Below are positions 8,493 through 17,147 of a DNA stretch of 64,000 bases, piece after piece (position 1 is the first letter of the stretch; each line of letters begins with the position of its first letter). The notes beneath the pieces were generated by a model that saw nothing but the letters and a program-made list of their open reading frames with translations, ran no database searches and was not told the origin of the DNA. A program made the translations under genes and the position numbers. Origin of the DNA: Njordibacter sp937773555 (GTDB lineage: Bacteria > Pseudomonadota > Gammaproteobacteria > Pseudomonadales > Balneatricaceae); the NCBI RefSeq assembly GCF_047730085.1, contig NZ_CP159830.1:806001-870000 (forward strand). Reading direction: 5' to 3'.

Positions 8493-9233
8493 TTACTTAA
8501 AAGCCAGCAGGGCACAAAAATTGAAACATTGCATACAGGTTTCAACACGGCTAAAGCCAGCATCAAGCAAGCGTTGGCGATGCTGCTCTAAGGTATTTGG
8601 CACTAACACATTCTCTAAAGCGGCACGTTTTTGAGCAATTTCCAAGTCGCTATAACCTTGGTAACGTTTGAAGTCGTGATATAAATCAACTTGCAAGTCT
8701 TGCTGTTGAGGGTCGTCAAAGCACACTTTTTCTGCTAACAGTAATACGCCACCTGGGCGCATACCTTCTGCGATATTTTTTAGAATGCTCGGTCGTTCAA
8801 TGTCAGCAATAAACTGCAAAGTGAAGTTAAGTATAACCATGGAGGCATTTTCTATGGCGGTGTCTTGTAGGTTTTGATGACGAATTTCATAGCTGGCTTG
8901 GCTGTGGTCGCGGCTCATATTGTGCAGGCACCGGCTTACCATAGCAGCAGAGTTATCTACTCCAATAACGTGGGCTAGGGCGGGAAGATTTTGACGCAAG
9001 CGCAAGGTCATAGTGCCAAGGGAGCAACCTAAGTCGTAGCAGTGGCTATGGGGCTGGCCATATCGAGCAGCAAGAAGGCCTATGACATCTAGCAAAAAAT
9101 GATAACCTGGCACAGAGCGCTGAATCATATTTTCAAATACGTCAGCTACTTGGGCGTTGAACTCAAACGGTGCCGTCTCAAGGGGTTGAGCAAAGATAGT
9201 GTCGTGTACGGGTGGTTTGGTATTGTCAGTCAT
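8493..9233 (-). CDS. cmoA: Carboxy-SAM synthase CmoA
   Basis: Makes carboxy-S-adenosyl-L-methionine from SAM and prephenate, the donor used by CmoB. The start at the ATG ending at 9233 (MTDNTKPP) gives 246 residues, close to the family's usual length. Visible features are the N-terminal DTIFAQP with FEFNAQVADVFENMI, the SAM-binding run YDLGCSLGTMTL, and NFTLQFI. It lies 10 nt after degS, so degS-cmoA-cmoB may be one transcript. Confidence 0.96.
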   Translation of the reverse strand: MTDNTKPPVHDTIFAQPLETAPFEFNAQVADVFENMIQRSVPGYHFLLDVIGLLAARYGQPHSHCYDLGCSLGTMTLRLRQNLPALAHVIGVDNSAAMVSRCLHNMSRDHSQASYEIRHQNLQDTAIENASMVILNFTLQFIADIERPSILKNIAEGMRPGGVLLLAEKVCFDDPQQQDLQVDLYHDFKRYQGYSDLEIAQKRAALENVLVPNTLEQHRQRLLDAGFSRVETCMQCFNFCALLAFK

Positions 9234-9243
9234 AGAGAGCCGC

Positions 9244-10389
9244 TTACTGAGCAGTTGGCCGAGTGCCAAGTATGGCAGTTACAATGCTCGTAGTGCCACT
9301 TCGGCGATAAGTGATACTCAGTTCACTCCCGGGGGTTAGGTCAGTGACATAGCTTAAAGACTCATTCCAATCTTCAATGAGGTTGCCATCAAAGTGAGTG
9401 ATTAAATCCCCAGGCTTCAACCCCGCAATATCGGCTGGGCTGCTGGCGTAAACGCCAGATAACATGATGCCACTGTCTTGCTTTGAGGCAAATGCGTTTT
9501 GACTATATTGGCGTTTAAAGACGTTGAAATCGATGCCTAGCCATCCGCGTATTACTTGTCCTTGAGACACAAGGCTGTGTAATACATCAGAAGCAATATT
9601 AATCGGTATCGCTAGGCCTATACCCTGGCTTCTAGCGCTGGTAGGCGAGCTGTAAAAATGGGCTGTATTGATGCCTACTAGTTCTCCTTTCGTATTGATC
9701 AACGCACCACCTGAGTTGCCTGCATTAATAGCGGCATCAGTTTGAATGAAACTTTCAAAGGTGTTGAGGCCTAAACGATTACGTTCTTTGCCACTAATAA
9801 TCCCCATAGAGACTGATTGACCCAACCCATGTGGATTACCAATGGCAAAAACGATGTCACCTACGCGTGAGTCCAGGTTGGCAGGTACTTTGGCGGGGGT
9901 TAGGTTATTGAGTTCAATTTTGATAACCGCTAGATCGGTAGCAGCGTCGGTACCTACTAATGAAGCGGGTGCCGACCGGCCATCTGCTAAACCCACTTGA
10001 ATGCGCTCAGCATTCTCAATAACGTGATTATTAGTGAGTATATGACCTTCAGAGCTGGCAATAACACCAGATCCTAAATGCACGCTATTAGTACTGGCGT
10101 TAATTAATAGTCCTTCCAATAAGCTGGCATAGTGGGGGTCTTGCAACAGTGCGATACTGGCTGCAGGTGTTGCACTCTGGCTATATATTCGCACCACAGA
10201 GTCCATAGATCCCTTGAGTAGATCCGCGTAGCTGTGCGGGTTATTAATGGGGGCTTGTGGGGTGCTGTGGGACCAAAGAGTAATTGATTTTTGTGACAAC
10301 CACTGCGGTGCAGCGAACATAAGAGCGATCGCCAGCACTATGCCTAAAAGGGCAAAGCGTAATAAATACTTGATAAATGAACGGGTCAT
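9244..10389 (-). CDS. degS: Membrane-anchored serine endoprotease DegS/AlgW
   Basis: Periplasmic regulatory protease that cuts the anti-sigma factor RseA/MucA when unfolded outer-membrane proteins bind its PDZ domain, releasing the sigma-E response. The 381 residues have one N-terminal membrane anchor (about 10-28), a trypsin-like domain with catalytic His122 (NNHVIEN), Asp152 (TDLAVIK) and Ser226 (NAGNSGGAL), and a single PDZ domain (about 280-375). One PDZ and a membrane anchor separate it from DegP/DegQ. In Pseudomonas algW also lies near hisD. Confidence 0.93.
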   Translation of the reverse strand: MTRSFIKYLLRFALLGIVLAIALMFAAPQWLSQKSITLWSHSTPQAPINNPHSYADLLKGSMDSVVRIYSQSATPAASIALLQDPHYASLLEGLLINASTNSVHLGSGVIASSEGHILTNNHVIENAERIQVGLADGRSAPASLVGTDAATDLAVIKIELNNLTPAKVPANLDSRVGDIVFAIGNPHGLGQSVSMGIISGKERNRLGLNTFESFIQTDAAINAGNSGGALINTKGELVGINTAHFYSSPTSARSQGIGLAIPINIASDVLHSLVSQGQVIRGWLGIDFNVFKRQYSQNAFASKQDSGIMLSGVYASSPADIAGLKPGDLITHFDGNLIEDWNESLSYVTDLTPGSELSITYRRSGTTSIVTAILGTRPTAQ

Positions 10390-10503
10390 GTCATGAAAGC
10401 GTCGCTGATGGCATAAAAAGGTTGGCAGTTGTGTGTCTGTACCGCCTAGCTATAGTGTAAACTTTGGTGCAGTTAAAGGCAAAAAAACACTTGAGATATT
10501 TGC

Positions 10504-11265
10504 ATGACAATTGAGCGTCAGGAATTAATTACTTATTTGGATCGGTTGTTACAGCCTGATCAATTCAACGACTATGCACCCAACGGTCTGCAGGTTGAAG
10601 GTGTGCAGACCATTCAGCGAGTGGTCACTGGGGTCACTGCCAGCCAAGCTTTGATCGACCAGGCGATAACGCGCGAAGCAGATGTTTTGTTGGTGCACCA
10701 TGGGTATTTTTGGCGCAACGAAGCTAGCGCGCTAACGGGCATCAAAAAACGTCGTATTAAGGCGTTAATGGATCACGATATTAACTTAATTGCTTACCAC
10801 TTGCCCTTGGACTGTCATCCTGAGCTAGGTAACAATGCGCAGTTAGGTCGGTTGATGGGTTGGGTTGCTGATGCACATATGCAGTCTAGCGGGGTAACAG
10901 GGCTTGGCCTTTGTGCCACCTTACCATTAGCCTGCACTGGCATAGAGGTGCAGCAACATTTGTCGAGGGTTTTGGGGCGCGAAGCATTGCACATTGATGC
11001 CCCATCTAAACCTATTAAACGCATTGGTTGGTGCACAGGCGGTGCGCAAGGCATGATAGACCAAGCGGTAGCCTTAGGGTTAGATGCATACGTGTCAGGT
11101 GAAATATCTGAGTCCACAGTGCATGTCGCACGTGAAAATGGAGTGCATTATTTCGCCGCAGGGCATCATGCTACTGAGCGCTATGGCGCAAAGGCGCTTG
11201 CTGCTTATTTACAGCAAGAGCTTGGGTTAGATTGTGAGTTTGTAGACCTGCCTAACCCCGCGTGA
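10504..11265 (+). CDS. NIF3-like dinuclear metal-binding protein (YbgI family)
   Basis: Member of the NIF3/YbgI family, often labelled GTP cyclohydrolase 1 type 2; its physiological role is not settled. The 253 residues carry the metal-binding histidine motifs: VHHGYFW near residue 64, AYHLPLDCHPELGNNAQL near 97, and GHHATERYGAKAL near 218 with the adjacent glutamate. Length fits the short bacterial form. Transcribed divergently from degS across 114 bp and convergent with zapG. Confidence 0.92.
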   Translation: MTIERQELITYLDRLLQPDQFNDYAPNGLQVEGVQTIQRVVTGVTASQALIDQAITREADVLLVHHGYFWRNEASALTGIKKRRIKALMDHDINLIAYHLPLDCHPELGNNAQLGRLMGWVADAHMQSSGVTGLGLCATLPLACTGIEVQQHLSRVLGREALHIDAPSKPIKRIGWCTGGAQGMIDQAVALGLDAYVSGEISESTVHVARENGVHYFAAGHHATERYGAKALAAYLQQELGLDCEFVDLPNPA

Positions 11266-11280
11266 TGGCGATTAAGTAAT

Positions 11281-11781
11281 CTATTGATTAGATGAGGGCG
11301 TTACTGGGATATCATAAGCCGAAGGTGCTTGGGGCTCTGGTTTAGGCCTAAGGCCGTAGCGCTCGTCTAGGGTGCCATGTTCTTTAGTTGCGCTGCTCGG
11401 TGCGTAGTCCATAGGTGGGCGGATTGTAGGCGCAGGTTCTGCTTGGTGCTCTAAGGCGCTTTCTGCAGACCCAGAGATGGTTTCTAAGCTACTGGCGGTA
11501 TCTGGGTCATCGCATAAGCTTTGAGCACCTTTTGCCAGATGCTCGTGCACGTTGCGGTAGCTGTCGGTGAGTTGATTTACAGCGGCAGCAGTATCTGCAA
11601 AGTGCAGGTTAACCTGTTCTTTGTATTCCGCCATTTCGGTATGGGCATCTTGCAGTTGCTTGCTGAGCTGGTTTTGTCGTATGAGGTCGCTATTGTTGTT
11701 GCGACCTAATAAAAACCCTATACCTATACCGAGCAGTAACAGTACTAACCAAAAAAACCAATCGTTGCTGAGTAAATCCAC
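11281..11781 (-). CDS. zapG: Z-ring associated protein ZapG/YhcB (DUF1043)
   Basis: Inner-membrane coiled-coil protein linked to cell division and envelope growth in E. coli. The 166 residues begin with a membrane helix (about 8-26, WLVLLLLGIGIGFLLGR) followed by a coiled coil and a disordered proline-rich tail. The GTG start is supported by AGGAG 6 nt upstream. E. coli YhcB is shorter (about 132 residues); the extra length here is in the low-complexity tail. Paired divergently with zapE, as in many gammaproteobacteria. Confidence 0.85.
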   Translation of the reverse strand: MDLLSNDWFFWLVLLLLGIGIGFLLGRNNNSDLIRQNQLSKQLQDAHTEMAEYKEQVNLHFADTAAAVNQLTDSYRNVHEHLAKGAQSLCDDPDTASSLETISGSAESALEHQAEPAPTIRPPMDYAPSSATKEHGTLDERYGLRPKPEPQAPSAYDIPVTPSSNQ

Positions 11782-11905
11782 CAGCAGCTCCTTTCAATAA
11801 AGTGTCCCAGAAGATAGTATTGTAATGGAATTAGTTCTTTAGTTCATCTCAGATATTACCTAACACGTTCATTAATTGACCATATCTACTTTTTGACTCA
11901 TATAT

Positions 11906-13060
11906 ATGCCTTCACCAATAGAGCAGTATCATAACGACCAGCAGCAACTTGGGTTTTCTGCAGACATCGCTCAAGCCAATGCCATTGAGCATTTACAGCG
12001 ACTTTATGAAGATCTGTGTGCTAATGAGACATTAAAACTTAGCTCAACTCAGTGGTCTCAGCGATTATCTGGGTGGATGGGGGTGAAATCTAAACAACAG
12101 GCAACTATTAAAGGTTTGTACTTTTGGGGTGGGGTAGGCCGGGGGAAAACCTACCTTATGGATGTGTTTTACCAGTGCCTGCCCTTTGAAAACAAGCAGC
12201 GCACCCACTTCCACCGTTTTATGCGCCATGTTCATGGTCGCTTGGCAGTGCATACGGGAGCTAAAAACCCCTTACAGTTGGTGGCCCAGGAGCTGGCAAA
12301 AGAATCTCGAATTATTTGTTTTGACGAGTTCTTTGTTACAGACATTACTGATGCCATGATTTTGGCGCAGTTGTTGGACAGTTTTTTCGGATTAGGGGTG
12401 GTTTTGGTAGCCACTTCTAATATAGAGCCTAAGGGTTTGTATGAAAATGGCTTACAAAGGCAGCGATTTTTACCCGCTATCGCCTTGCTGGAGCAGTACA
12501 CCGAAGTTGTTAACGTAGATGGAGGTGTTGATTATCGTCTGCGGACACTTTCTCAGGCTGAGTTGTACCACTGGCCCTTAGATGAGGCTGCTGACGTAAG
12601 TTTGGCCTCAAGCTTTGCTGCCTTGGTGCCCATGTTAATGCCTGTTTTAGGAGAGCCCCGATCGACAGATAGTGGCAACGAAAATGGCATCGTGAATATC
12701 AATGGGCGGGATTTCACTTTTATCCGACAAAGTGATGGCATTATTTGGTTCACCTTTGACCAGCTATGTGTAAAGCCCCGTTCGCAGAATGACTATCTAG
12801 AACTGGCGTGTGAGTTTCATGGACTAATTATTAGTAATGTACCCTGCCTAAGGGCGGGGATGGAAGATCAGGCACGGCGGTTTGTGAATCTGGTTGATGT
12901 CTGTTACGACGCCAACTTAAAGGTGATTATTTCTGCTGAGGTGCCCTTGTTGGAGTTATATTCTGGCGGGCAATTGGATTTTGTATTTCGGCGCACGCTC
13001 AGTCGTTTACAGGAAATGCAATCCTATGAATACTTGGCTCGAGGTCATGTGGTGGGCTAG
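11906..13060 (+). CDS. zapE: Cell division ATPase ZapE (AFG1 family)
   Basis: AFG1-like AAA ATPase that associates with the FtsZ ring in E. coli. The 384 residues have Walker A GGVGRGKT (75-82), Walker B IICFDEF near residue 135, and the family blocks FHRFMRHVH, ATSNIEPKGLYENGLQRQRFLP and ARRFVNLVDVCYD (each shown in part). Length matches E. coli ZapE (375). Precedes the rplM promoter. Confidence 0.95.
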   Translation: MPSPIEQYHNDQQQLGFSADIAQANAIEHLQRLYEDLCANETLKLSSTQWSQRLSGWMGVKSKQQATIKGLYFWGGVGRGKTYLMDVFYQCLPFENKQRTHFHRFMRHVHGRLAVHTGAKNPLQLVAQELAKESRIICFDEFFVTDITDAMILAQLLDSFFGLGVVLVATSNIEPKGLYENGLQRQRFLPAIALLEQYTEVVNVDGGVDYRLRTLSQAELYHWPLDEAADVSLASSFAALVPMLMPVLGEPRSTDSGNENGIVNINGRDFTFIRQSDGIIWFTFDQLCVKPRSQNDYLELACEFHGLIISNVPCLRAGMEDQARRFVNLVDVCYDANLKVIISAEVPLLELYSGGQLDFVFRRTLSRLQEMQSYEYLARGHVVG

Positions 13061-13106
13061 GCAGCACAATAGATGCAAAAAGACTTAAAAACATTCGCTT
13101 TAAGGC

Positions 13107-13136
13107 TTAACAAAGGGCTTGTTTGTCCTGTATAAT
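13107..13136 (+). promoter_or_regulatory. Strong sigma-70 promoter for rplM-rpsI
   Basis: TTAACA (13107-13112), an 18-bp spacer and a perfect TATAAT (13131-13136) lie about 195 bp before rplM. The strength suits ribosomal protein genes, and the long leader leaves room for control at the RNA level. Confidence 0.75.
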
Positions 13137-13330
13137 CTCGCCTCGCAGTTTCTGTGTTGGCTTTGGGTGTTTACATTTAAGGCTGTTAGGGGCATGGGCT
13201 GCTAGGCACGTTATTGGCAGTAGGTGTGAGTCTTTGTATATTATTCGATACATTTTCTATGCACTGGGGCGCAATAACTCAATAATTATAGGTAGGTCTA
13301 ATAAACTGGGCCATTAAATAGGTTATTCAC
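13137..13330 (+). promoter_or_regulatory. rplM leader: Long 5' leader of rplM-rpsI, candidate L13 autoregulatory region
   Basis: About 190 nt lie between the TATAAT box and the rplM ATG without a convincing reading frame. In E. coli, L13 represses translation of its own operon through the rplM leader. Whether this leader folds into a related structure was not established; function is inferred from position only. Confidence 0.35.
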
Positions 13331-13759
13331 ATGAAAACCGTAAGTACTAAACCAGCTGACGTCACCCGTGACTGGTACGTTGTCGATGCTGAAGGTAAAA
13401 CTTTGGGTCGTATGGCAACTGAAATCGCTCGCCGCCTGCGTGGCAAGCATAAGCCAGAATATACGCCTCACGTAGACACAGGTGATTACATCATCGTTGT
13501 TAACGCTGAGAAAGTCCGTGTAACTGGCAATAAAGCAAAAGATAAAATGTATTACCGTCACACTGGTTATCCAGGCGGTTTGCGTTCTATGTCTTTTGAA
13601 AAAATGGTTGATCACGCTCCAGAGCGCACCGTTGAATTCGCTGTTAAAGGTATGTTGCCAAAAGGTCCTTTGGGCCGAGCTATGTACACCAAGCTTAAAG
13701 TGTATGCCGGTACTGAGCATCCACATCAAGCGCAACAACCACAAGCATTGACCCTGTAA
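13331..13759 (+). CDS. rplM: 50S ribosomal protein L13
   Basis: Early-assembly protein of the large ribosomal subunit. The 142 residues match E. coli L13 in length, with RDWYVVDAEGKTLGR at the N-terminus, LRGKHKPEYTPHVDTGDYI in the middle and VKGMLPKGPLGRAMYTKLK near the end. Followed by rpsI after 10 nt carrying a GGAG ribosome-binding site. Confidence 0.99.
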   Translation: MKTVSTKPADVTRDWYVVDAEGKTLGRMATEIARRLRGKHKPEYTPHVDTGDYIIVVNAEKVRVTGNKAKDKMYYRHTGYPGGLRSMSFEKMVDHAPERTVEFAVKGMLPKGPLGRAMYTKLKVYAGTEHPHQAQQPQALTL

Positions 13760-13769
13760 GGAGACGATC

Positions 13770-14162
13770 ATGGCAGTTACTCAATATTATGGTACTGGTC
13801 GTCGTAAGACCTCTACCGCTCGTGTGTTCATGACTCCTGGCACTGGTGCCATCACTGTAAACAGCCGCGAGTTGGATGTTTACTTTGGTCGTGAGACAGC
13901 TCGCATGATTGTTCGTCAGCCGCTAGAGTTGACAGAAACAGTTGAAAAGTTCGACCTAAAAATTACCGTAGAAGGCGGTGGTGGTTTTGGTCAGGCTGGG
14001 GCAATTCGCCACGGCATTACTCGTGCACTGATGAACTTTGACGAAACTTTACGTCCTAGCTTGCGTGCTGCTGGTTTTGTTACCCGCGATGCCCGTGAAG
14101 TTGAGCGTAAAAAGGTTGGTTTACGCAAAGCGCGTAAGCGTCCTCAGTTCTCTAAGCGTTAA
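13770..14162 (+). CDS. rpsI: 30S ribosomal protein S9
   Basis: Small-subunit protein whose C-terminal tail reaches the P-site tRNA. The 130 residues match the family, starting with QYYGTGRRKTSTARVF and ending in the basic tail VGLRKARKRPQFSKR. It is the last gene of the rplM operon; a clear terminator follows 33 nt after the stop. Confidence 0.99.
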   Translation: MAVTQYYGTGRRKTSTARVFMTPGTGAITVNSRELDVYFGRETARMIVRQPLELTETVEKFDLKITVEGGGGFGQAGAIRHGITRALMNFDETLRPSLRAAGFVTRDAREVERKKVGLRKARKRPQFSKR

Positions 14163-14195
14163 GCTTATTGCATCATTTTGGTGCATTCAAAAGAG

Positions 14196-14222
14196 CCCAG
14201 CCATGTTGCTGGGTTTTTTTTG
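14196..14222 (+). terminator. Rho-independent terminator after rpsI
   Basis: CCCAGC (14196-14201) and GCTGGG (14208-14213) form a 6-bp stem with a 6-nt loop, followed by a run of eight T residues from 14214. Confidence 0.92.
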
Positions 14223-14266
14223 TCTTGTCTAAAAGAGATGGCTTTATTTGGAGTCGTTTTGAGGTA

Positions 14267-14314
14267 TTAACCTTGCCTATTTAGCGCCTTTTAACCTTGT
14301 CTATTTAGTGCCTT
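14267..14314 (+). repeat. Tandem 24-bp direct repeat in the petA promoter region
   Basis: Bases 14267-14290 and 14291-14314 are two adjacent 24-bp copies differing at two positions (C/T each). Each begins TTAACCTTG. The second copy supplies the likely -35 hexamer of the petABC promoter. Confidence 0.9.
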
Positions 14315-14325
14315 TCCTTTAAAAT
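14297..14325 (+). promoter_or_regulatory. Candidate promoter for petABC
   Basis: TTGTCT (14297-14302), a 17-bp spacer and TAAAAT (14320-14325) lie 40 bp before petA. The -35 falls within the second copy of the 24-bp tandem repeat; the first copy carries the equivalent TTGCCT 24 bp upstream. Confidence 0.6.
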
Positions 14326-14364
14326 GCGAACAGAAATTTTACAGCCTAGCTGGAGTCCAATTGA

Positions 14365-14961
14365 ATGAGTAATGAAGTCGCAAATCCGACTCGACGTCGC
14401 GTATTAGTCGGTGCATCCCTAGTTGTGGGTGGTGTTGGTGGTGTAAGCGCACTAACCCCTTTTGTAGCCTCTTGGAACCCAAGTGCAAAAGCCAGGGCGG
14501 CGGGTGCTCCAGTAAAGGCAGATATCAGTAAGTTAGAGCCAGGTGGGCAGGTGATTGTTGCATGGCGTGGAAAACCAGTATGGATTGTTCGCCGCAGTGC
14601 AGAAGCCTTGGCAAATTTGGCAGTGCTGGATGCTAATTTAGCAGATCCTGATTCTGCTAAATCGAAGCAGCCAAAGTATGTGCCTGGCAATGCAGCTCGT
14701 GCGTTACGTGATGAAGTGGTGGTGATGATTGGCCTTTGTACACACCTAGGCTGCTCGCCAACCTACCGCCCTGAAGTAGTGCCAACCGACTTTGACGCGA
14801 ATTGGCAAGGTGGTTTTTACTGCCCGTGCCACGGTTCTACCTTCGACCTGTCGGGCCGAGTATACAAAGGTAAGCCAGCCCCTACAAATTTAGAAATTCC
14901 GCCACATTTTTATGAAAGTGACACTATTATTCTTATTGGCGAAGACGGAGGAAATGCATAA
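14365..14961 (+). CDS. petA: Ubiquinol-cytochrome c reductase Rieske iron-sulfur subunit
   Basis: Carries the [2Fe-2S] cluster of the bc1 complex, taking the first electron from ubiquinol on the periplasmic side. The 198 residues start with a twin-arginine signal-anchor (R10-R11-R12 then a hydrophobic stretch to about 34) for Tat export. Cluster ligands are in CTHLGC (Cys125, His127, Cys130) and CPCHGS (Cys153, Cys155, His156). The petB start overlaps the stop by 1 nt. Confidence 0.98.
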   Translation: MSNEVANPTRRRVLVGASLVVGGVGGVSALTPFVASWNPSAKARAAGAPVKADISKLEPGGQVIVAWRGKPVWIVRRSAEALANLAVLDANLADPDSAKSKQPKYVPGNAARALRDEVVVMIGLCTHLGCSPTYRPEVVPTDFDANWQGGFYCPCHGSTFDLSGRVYKGKPAPTNLEIPPHFYESDTIILIGEDGGNA

Positions 14962-16223
14962 TGGGTGTAGGTAATCCTAACCGCGCTAAAGCGAAAAGTG
15001 GTATTGTTCGATGGATCGATGATCGTTTTCCTCTAACCCAGATGTGGCAAGACCACATGTCCAAGTATTATGCGTCTAGAACCCTAAACTTCTGGTATGT
15101 TTTTGGTGTGCTAGCTCTACTGGTACTCGTCAATCAAATACTTACAGGTATTTGGCTGACCATGTCGTATGAGCCTTCAGCTGAAGGGGCGTTTGCTTCT
15201 GTCGAATATATTATGCGTGATGTAGAAATGGGTTGGATTATCCGCTACATGCATTCCTCTGGCGCATCAGCCTTCTTCATTGTGGTGTACCTACACATGT
15301 TTAGGGGCTTAATGTACGGTTCTTACCAAAAACCACGTGAGCTCATTTGGTTATTTGGTATGGCCATCTATCTGGCGCTAATGGCTGAAGGATTCTTTGG
15401 TTACTTGCTGCCTTGGGGCCAAATGTCCTACTGGGGTGCGCAGGTCATCTTATCTCTTGCTGGAGCGATTCCAGTGGTTGGTGAAGATTTAGTGCAGTGG
15501 ATCAGGGGCGACTACTTAATTTCGGGCATCACCTTAAACCGATTCTTCTCATTGCATGTTATCGCCTTGCCGATGGTTATTATTGGTTTGGTAGTGTTGC
15601 ATATTTTGGCGTTACACGATGTGGGCTCTAACAACCCAGATGGCATCGAGATTGACCAAAACAAAGATGAAAATGGAGTGCCTGTCGATGGTGTTGCTTT
15701 TTGGCCATACCATGTGATTAAAGACTTAGTTGCAGTGGGGGTGTTCTTGACGGTGTTCTGTTTGGTAATCTTCTTCTTTCCAGAAGGGGGTGGTTACTTT
15801 ATTGAGAAGCCTAACTACGAACCTGCTAACTCACTGAAGACGCCAGAACATATTGCCCCAGTATGGTACTTCACGCCTTACTACTCTATGTTGCGTGCGA
15901 TCACCTTCCCACTGTTTGGTTTAGACGCTAAATTCTTGGGTGTAATCACTATGGGTGGAGCAATTGCCATCTTGTTTGTGATGCCTTGGTTAGACCGTAG
16001 CCCTGTTAAATCTATGCGCTACAAAGGCTGGATGAGTCGACTCTGGTTAGGTATTTTTGTGGTTAGTTTTGTTATCTTGGGTTACCTAGGTACTCTGGCT
16101 ACAACTGAAGGCCGCACAATAGTGGCTCAGTTGTGCACTGCTTTGTATTTTCTTTACTTCATACTGATGCCGTTTTATACGCGCATGGAAGTGACGAAGC
16201 CTGTTCCAGCAAGGGTGGTATGA
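14961..16223 (+). CDS. petB: Ubiquinol-cytochrome c reductase cytochrome b subunit
   Basis: Integral membrane core of the bc1 complex, binding two b hemes and both quinone sites. The 420 residues hold about eight to nine hydrophobic helices. Typical motifs are the heme-ligand helix RYMHSSGASAFFIVVYLHMFRG (heme histidines in the MH and LH pairs), GYLLPWGQMSYWGA, the second ligand helix FFSLHVIALP and the Qo-site PEW-equivalent EHIAPVWYFTPYYSMLRA (here P-V-W-Y). Overlaps petA by 1 nt and petC by 4. Confidence 0.98.
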   Translation: MGVGNPNRAKAKSGIVRWIDDRFPLTQMWQDHMSKYYASRTLNFWYVFGVLALLVLVNQILTGIWLTMSYEPSAEGAFASVEYIMRDVEMGWIIRYMHSSGASAFFIVVYLHMFRGLMYGSYQKPRELIWLFGMAIYLALMAEGFFGYLLPWGQMSYWGAQVILSLAGAIPVVGEDLVQWIRGDYLISGITLNRFFSLHVIALPMVIIGLVVLHILALHDVGSNNPDGIEIDQNKDENGVPVDGVAFWPYHVIKDLVAVGVFLTVFCLVIFFFPEGGGYFIEKPNYEPANSLKTPEHIAPVWYFTPYYSMLRAITFPLFGLDAKFLGVITMGGAIAILFVMPWLDRSPVKSMRYKGWMSRLWLGIFVVSFVILGYLGTLATTEGRTIVAQLCTALYFLYFILMPFYTRMEVTKPVPARVV

Positions 16224-17011
16224 TGATGAAAAAGTTATTTTTGTTAACTTTAGTGATGCTGCTGCCAGTATTTGCACAAGCCAGCGCTGGCCCAGCTATC
16301 CAGCTAGACTCAATGCAAGCAGACGCCACAGACAAAGCGTCGCTGCAGCGTGGTATGCAAACCTATGTAAACTACTGCCTAGGTTGCCATACTGCCAAGT
16401 ATCAGCGTTACATCCGTGCTGCAGAAGACTTAGACATTCCAGAAGACCTGATGACTGAACATTTAATTTTTGGTGACCAGAAAATTGGTGAACAGATGAC
16501 CAGTGCAATGGACCCTAAGCTTGCTGCTAAGTGGTTTGGTGCTACGCCCCCAGATTTAACCAACGAGGTTAACTTAAGGGGCGCCGACTGGGTCTACACT
16601 TATTTGCGTACTTTCTATGTTGATGAAAGCCGGCCATACGGTGTCAATAACGTGGTATACCCAGCTGTGGGTATGCCAAACGTGTTGGCAGAGTTGCAAG
16701 GTGTACAGTCTAAAACATGCGGTGATGTGGCTATAGTTGACCTCCACGGTGCTGCAGTTATGGATGCCCAAACAGGTGCACCCATGACTGAGCAGAGTTG
16801 TGAAATATTTTCTATAGCAGAAGGCACTGGGTCTATGACCCCAGCTGAGTTTGACGCCACTATATATGACTTAACTAACTTTATGGCTTATATGGCTAAG
16901 CCGTATAAAAGTGATAGTCAGCGTATTGGCCTGTGGGCTGTTTTGTTTTGTATAATGATGACTATCTTGTTCTACTTCCTGAAGAAGGAATACTGGCGCG
17001 ACGTCCATTAG
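16220..17011 (+). CDS. petC: Ubiquinol-cytochrome c reductase cytochrome c1 subunit
   Basis: Membrane-anchored c-type cytochrome that passes electrons from the Rieske protein to soluble cytochrome c. Start at ATG 16220, overlapping the petB stop; ATG also occurs at 16223+3 (16226), and AAGGGTGG lies just upstream. The 263 residues have a signal peptide cleaved near AQASA (about 23), one covalent heme site CLGCH (Cys53-Cys56-His57) and a C-terminal membrane anchor (about 240-258) followed by a basic end. The open frame extends back to 16133 inside petB but that part is not conserved. Confidence 0.97.
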   Translation: MMMKKLFLLTLVMLLPVFAQASAGPAIQLDSMQADATDKASLQRGMQTYVNYCLGCHTAKYQRYIRAAEDLDIPEDLMTEHLIFGDQKIGEQMTSAMDPKLAAKWFGATPPDLTNEVNLRGADWVYTYLRTFYVDESRPYGVNNVVYPAVGMPNVLAELQGVQSKTCGDVAIVDLHGAAVMDAQTGAPMTEQSCEIFSIAEGTGSMTPAEFDATIYDLTNFMAYMAKPYKSDSQRIGLWAVLFCIMMTILFYFLKKEYWRDVH

Positions 17012-17022
17012 CAGCCAACTTT

Positions 17023-17037
17023 GAGGTATAATACCTC
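17023..17037 (+). promoter_or_regulatory. sspA promoter -10 box inside an inverted repeat
   Basis: TATAAT (17027-17032) sits inside the perfect inverted repeat GAGGTA-TAA-TACCTC (17023-17037), 116 bp before the sspA start. No good -35 hexamer is seen at normal spacing, so an activator or the palindrome itself may matter. Confidence 0.5.
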
Positions 17038-17055
17038 GCTTTAATCTATTTAAGT

Positions 17056-17096
17056 GCGGTCTAAGGCATCCACCTATGGTGAACACCTTAGATCGC
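17056..17096 (+). promoter_or_regulatory. Strong hairpin in the petC-sspA gap (sspA leader)
   Basis: GCGGTCTAAGG (17056-17066) pairs over 11 positions (one G-U) with CCTTAGATCGC (17086-17096); the loop itself contains the small stem CACC-TAT-GGTG. There is only a weak T-rich stretch afterwards, so it could be a petABC terminator or an sspA leader element. Confidence 0.5.
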
Positions 17097-17147
17097 AGCT
17101 TGGTTTTCGGCGCTTAGCGCTATCGTTTATTATTGAGGTGTATCTCC

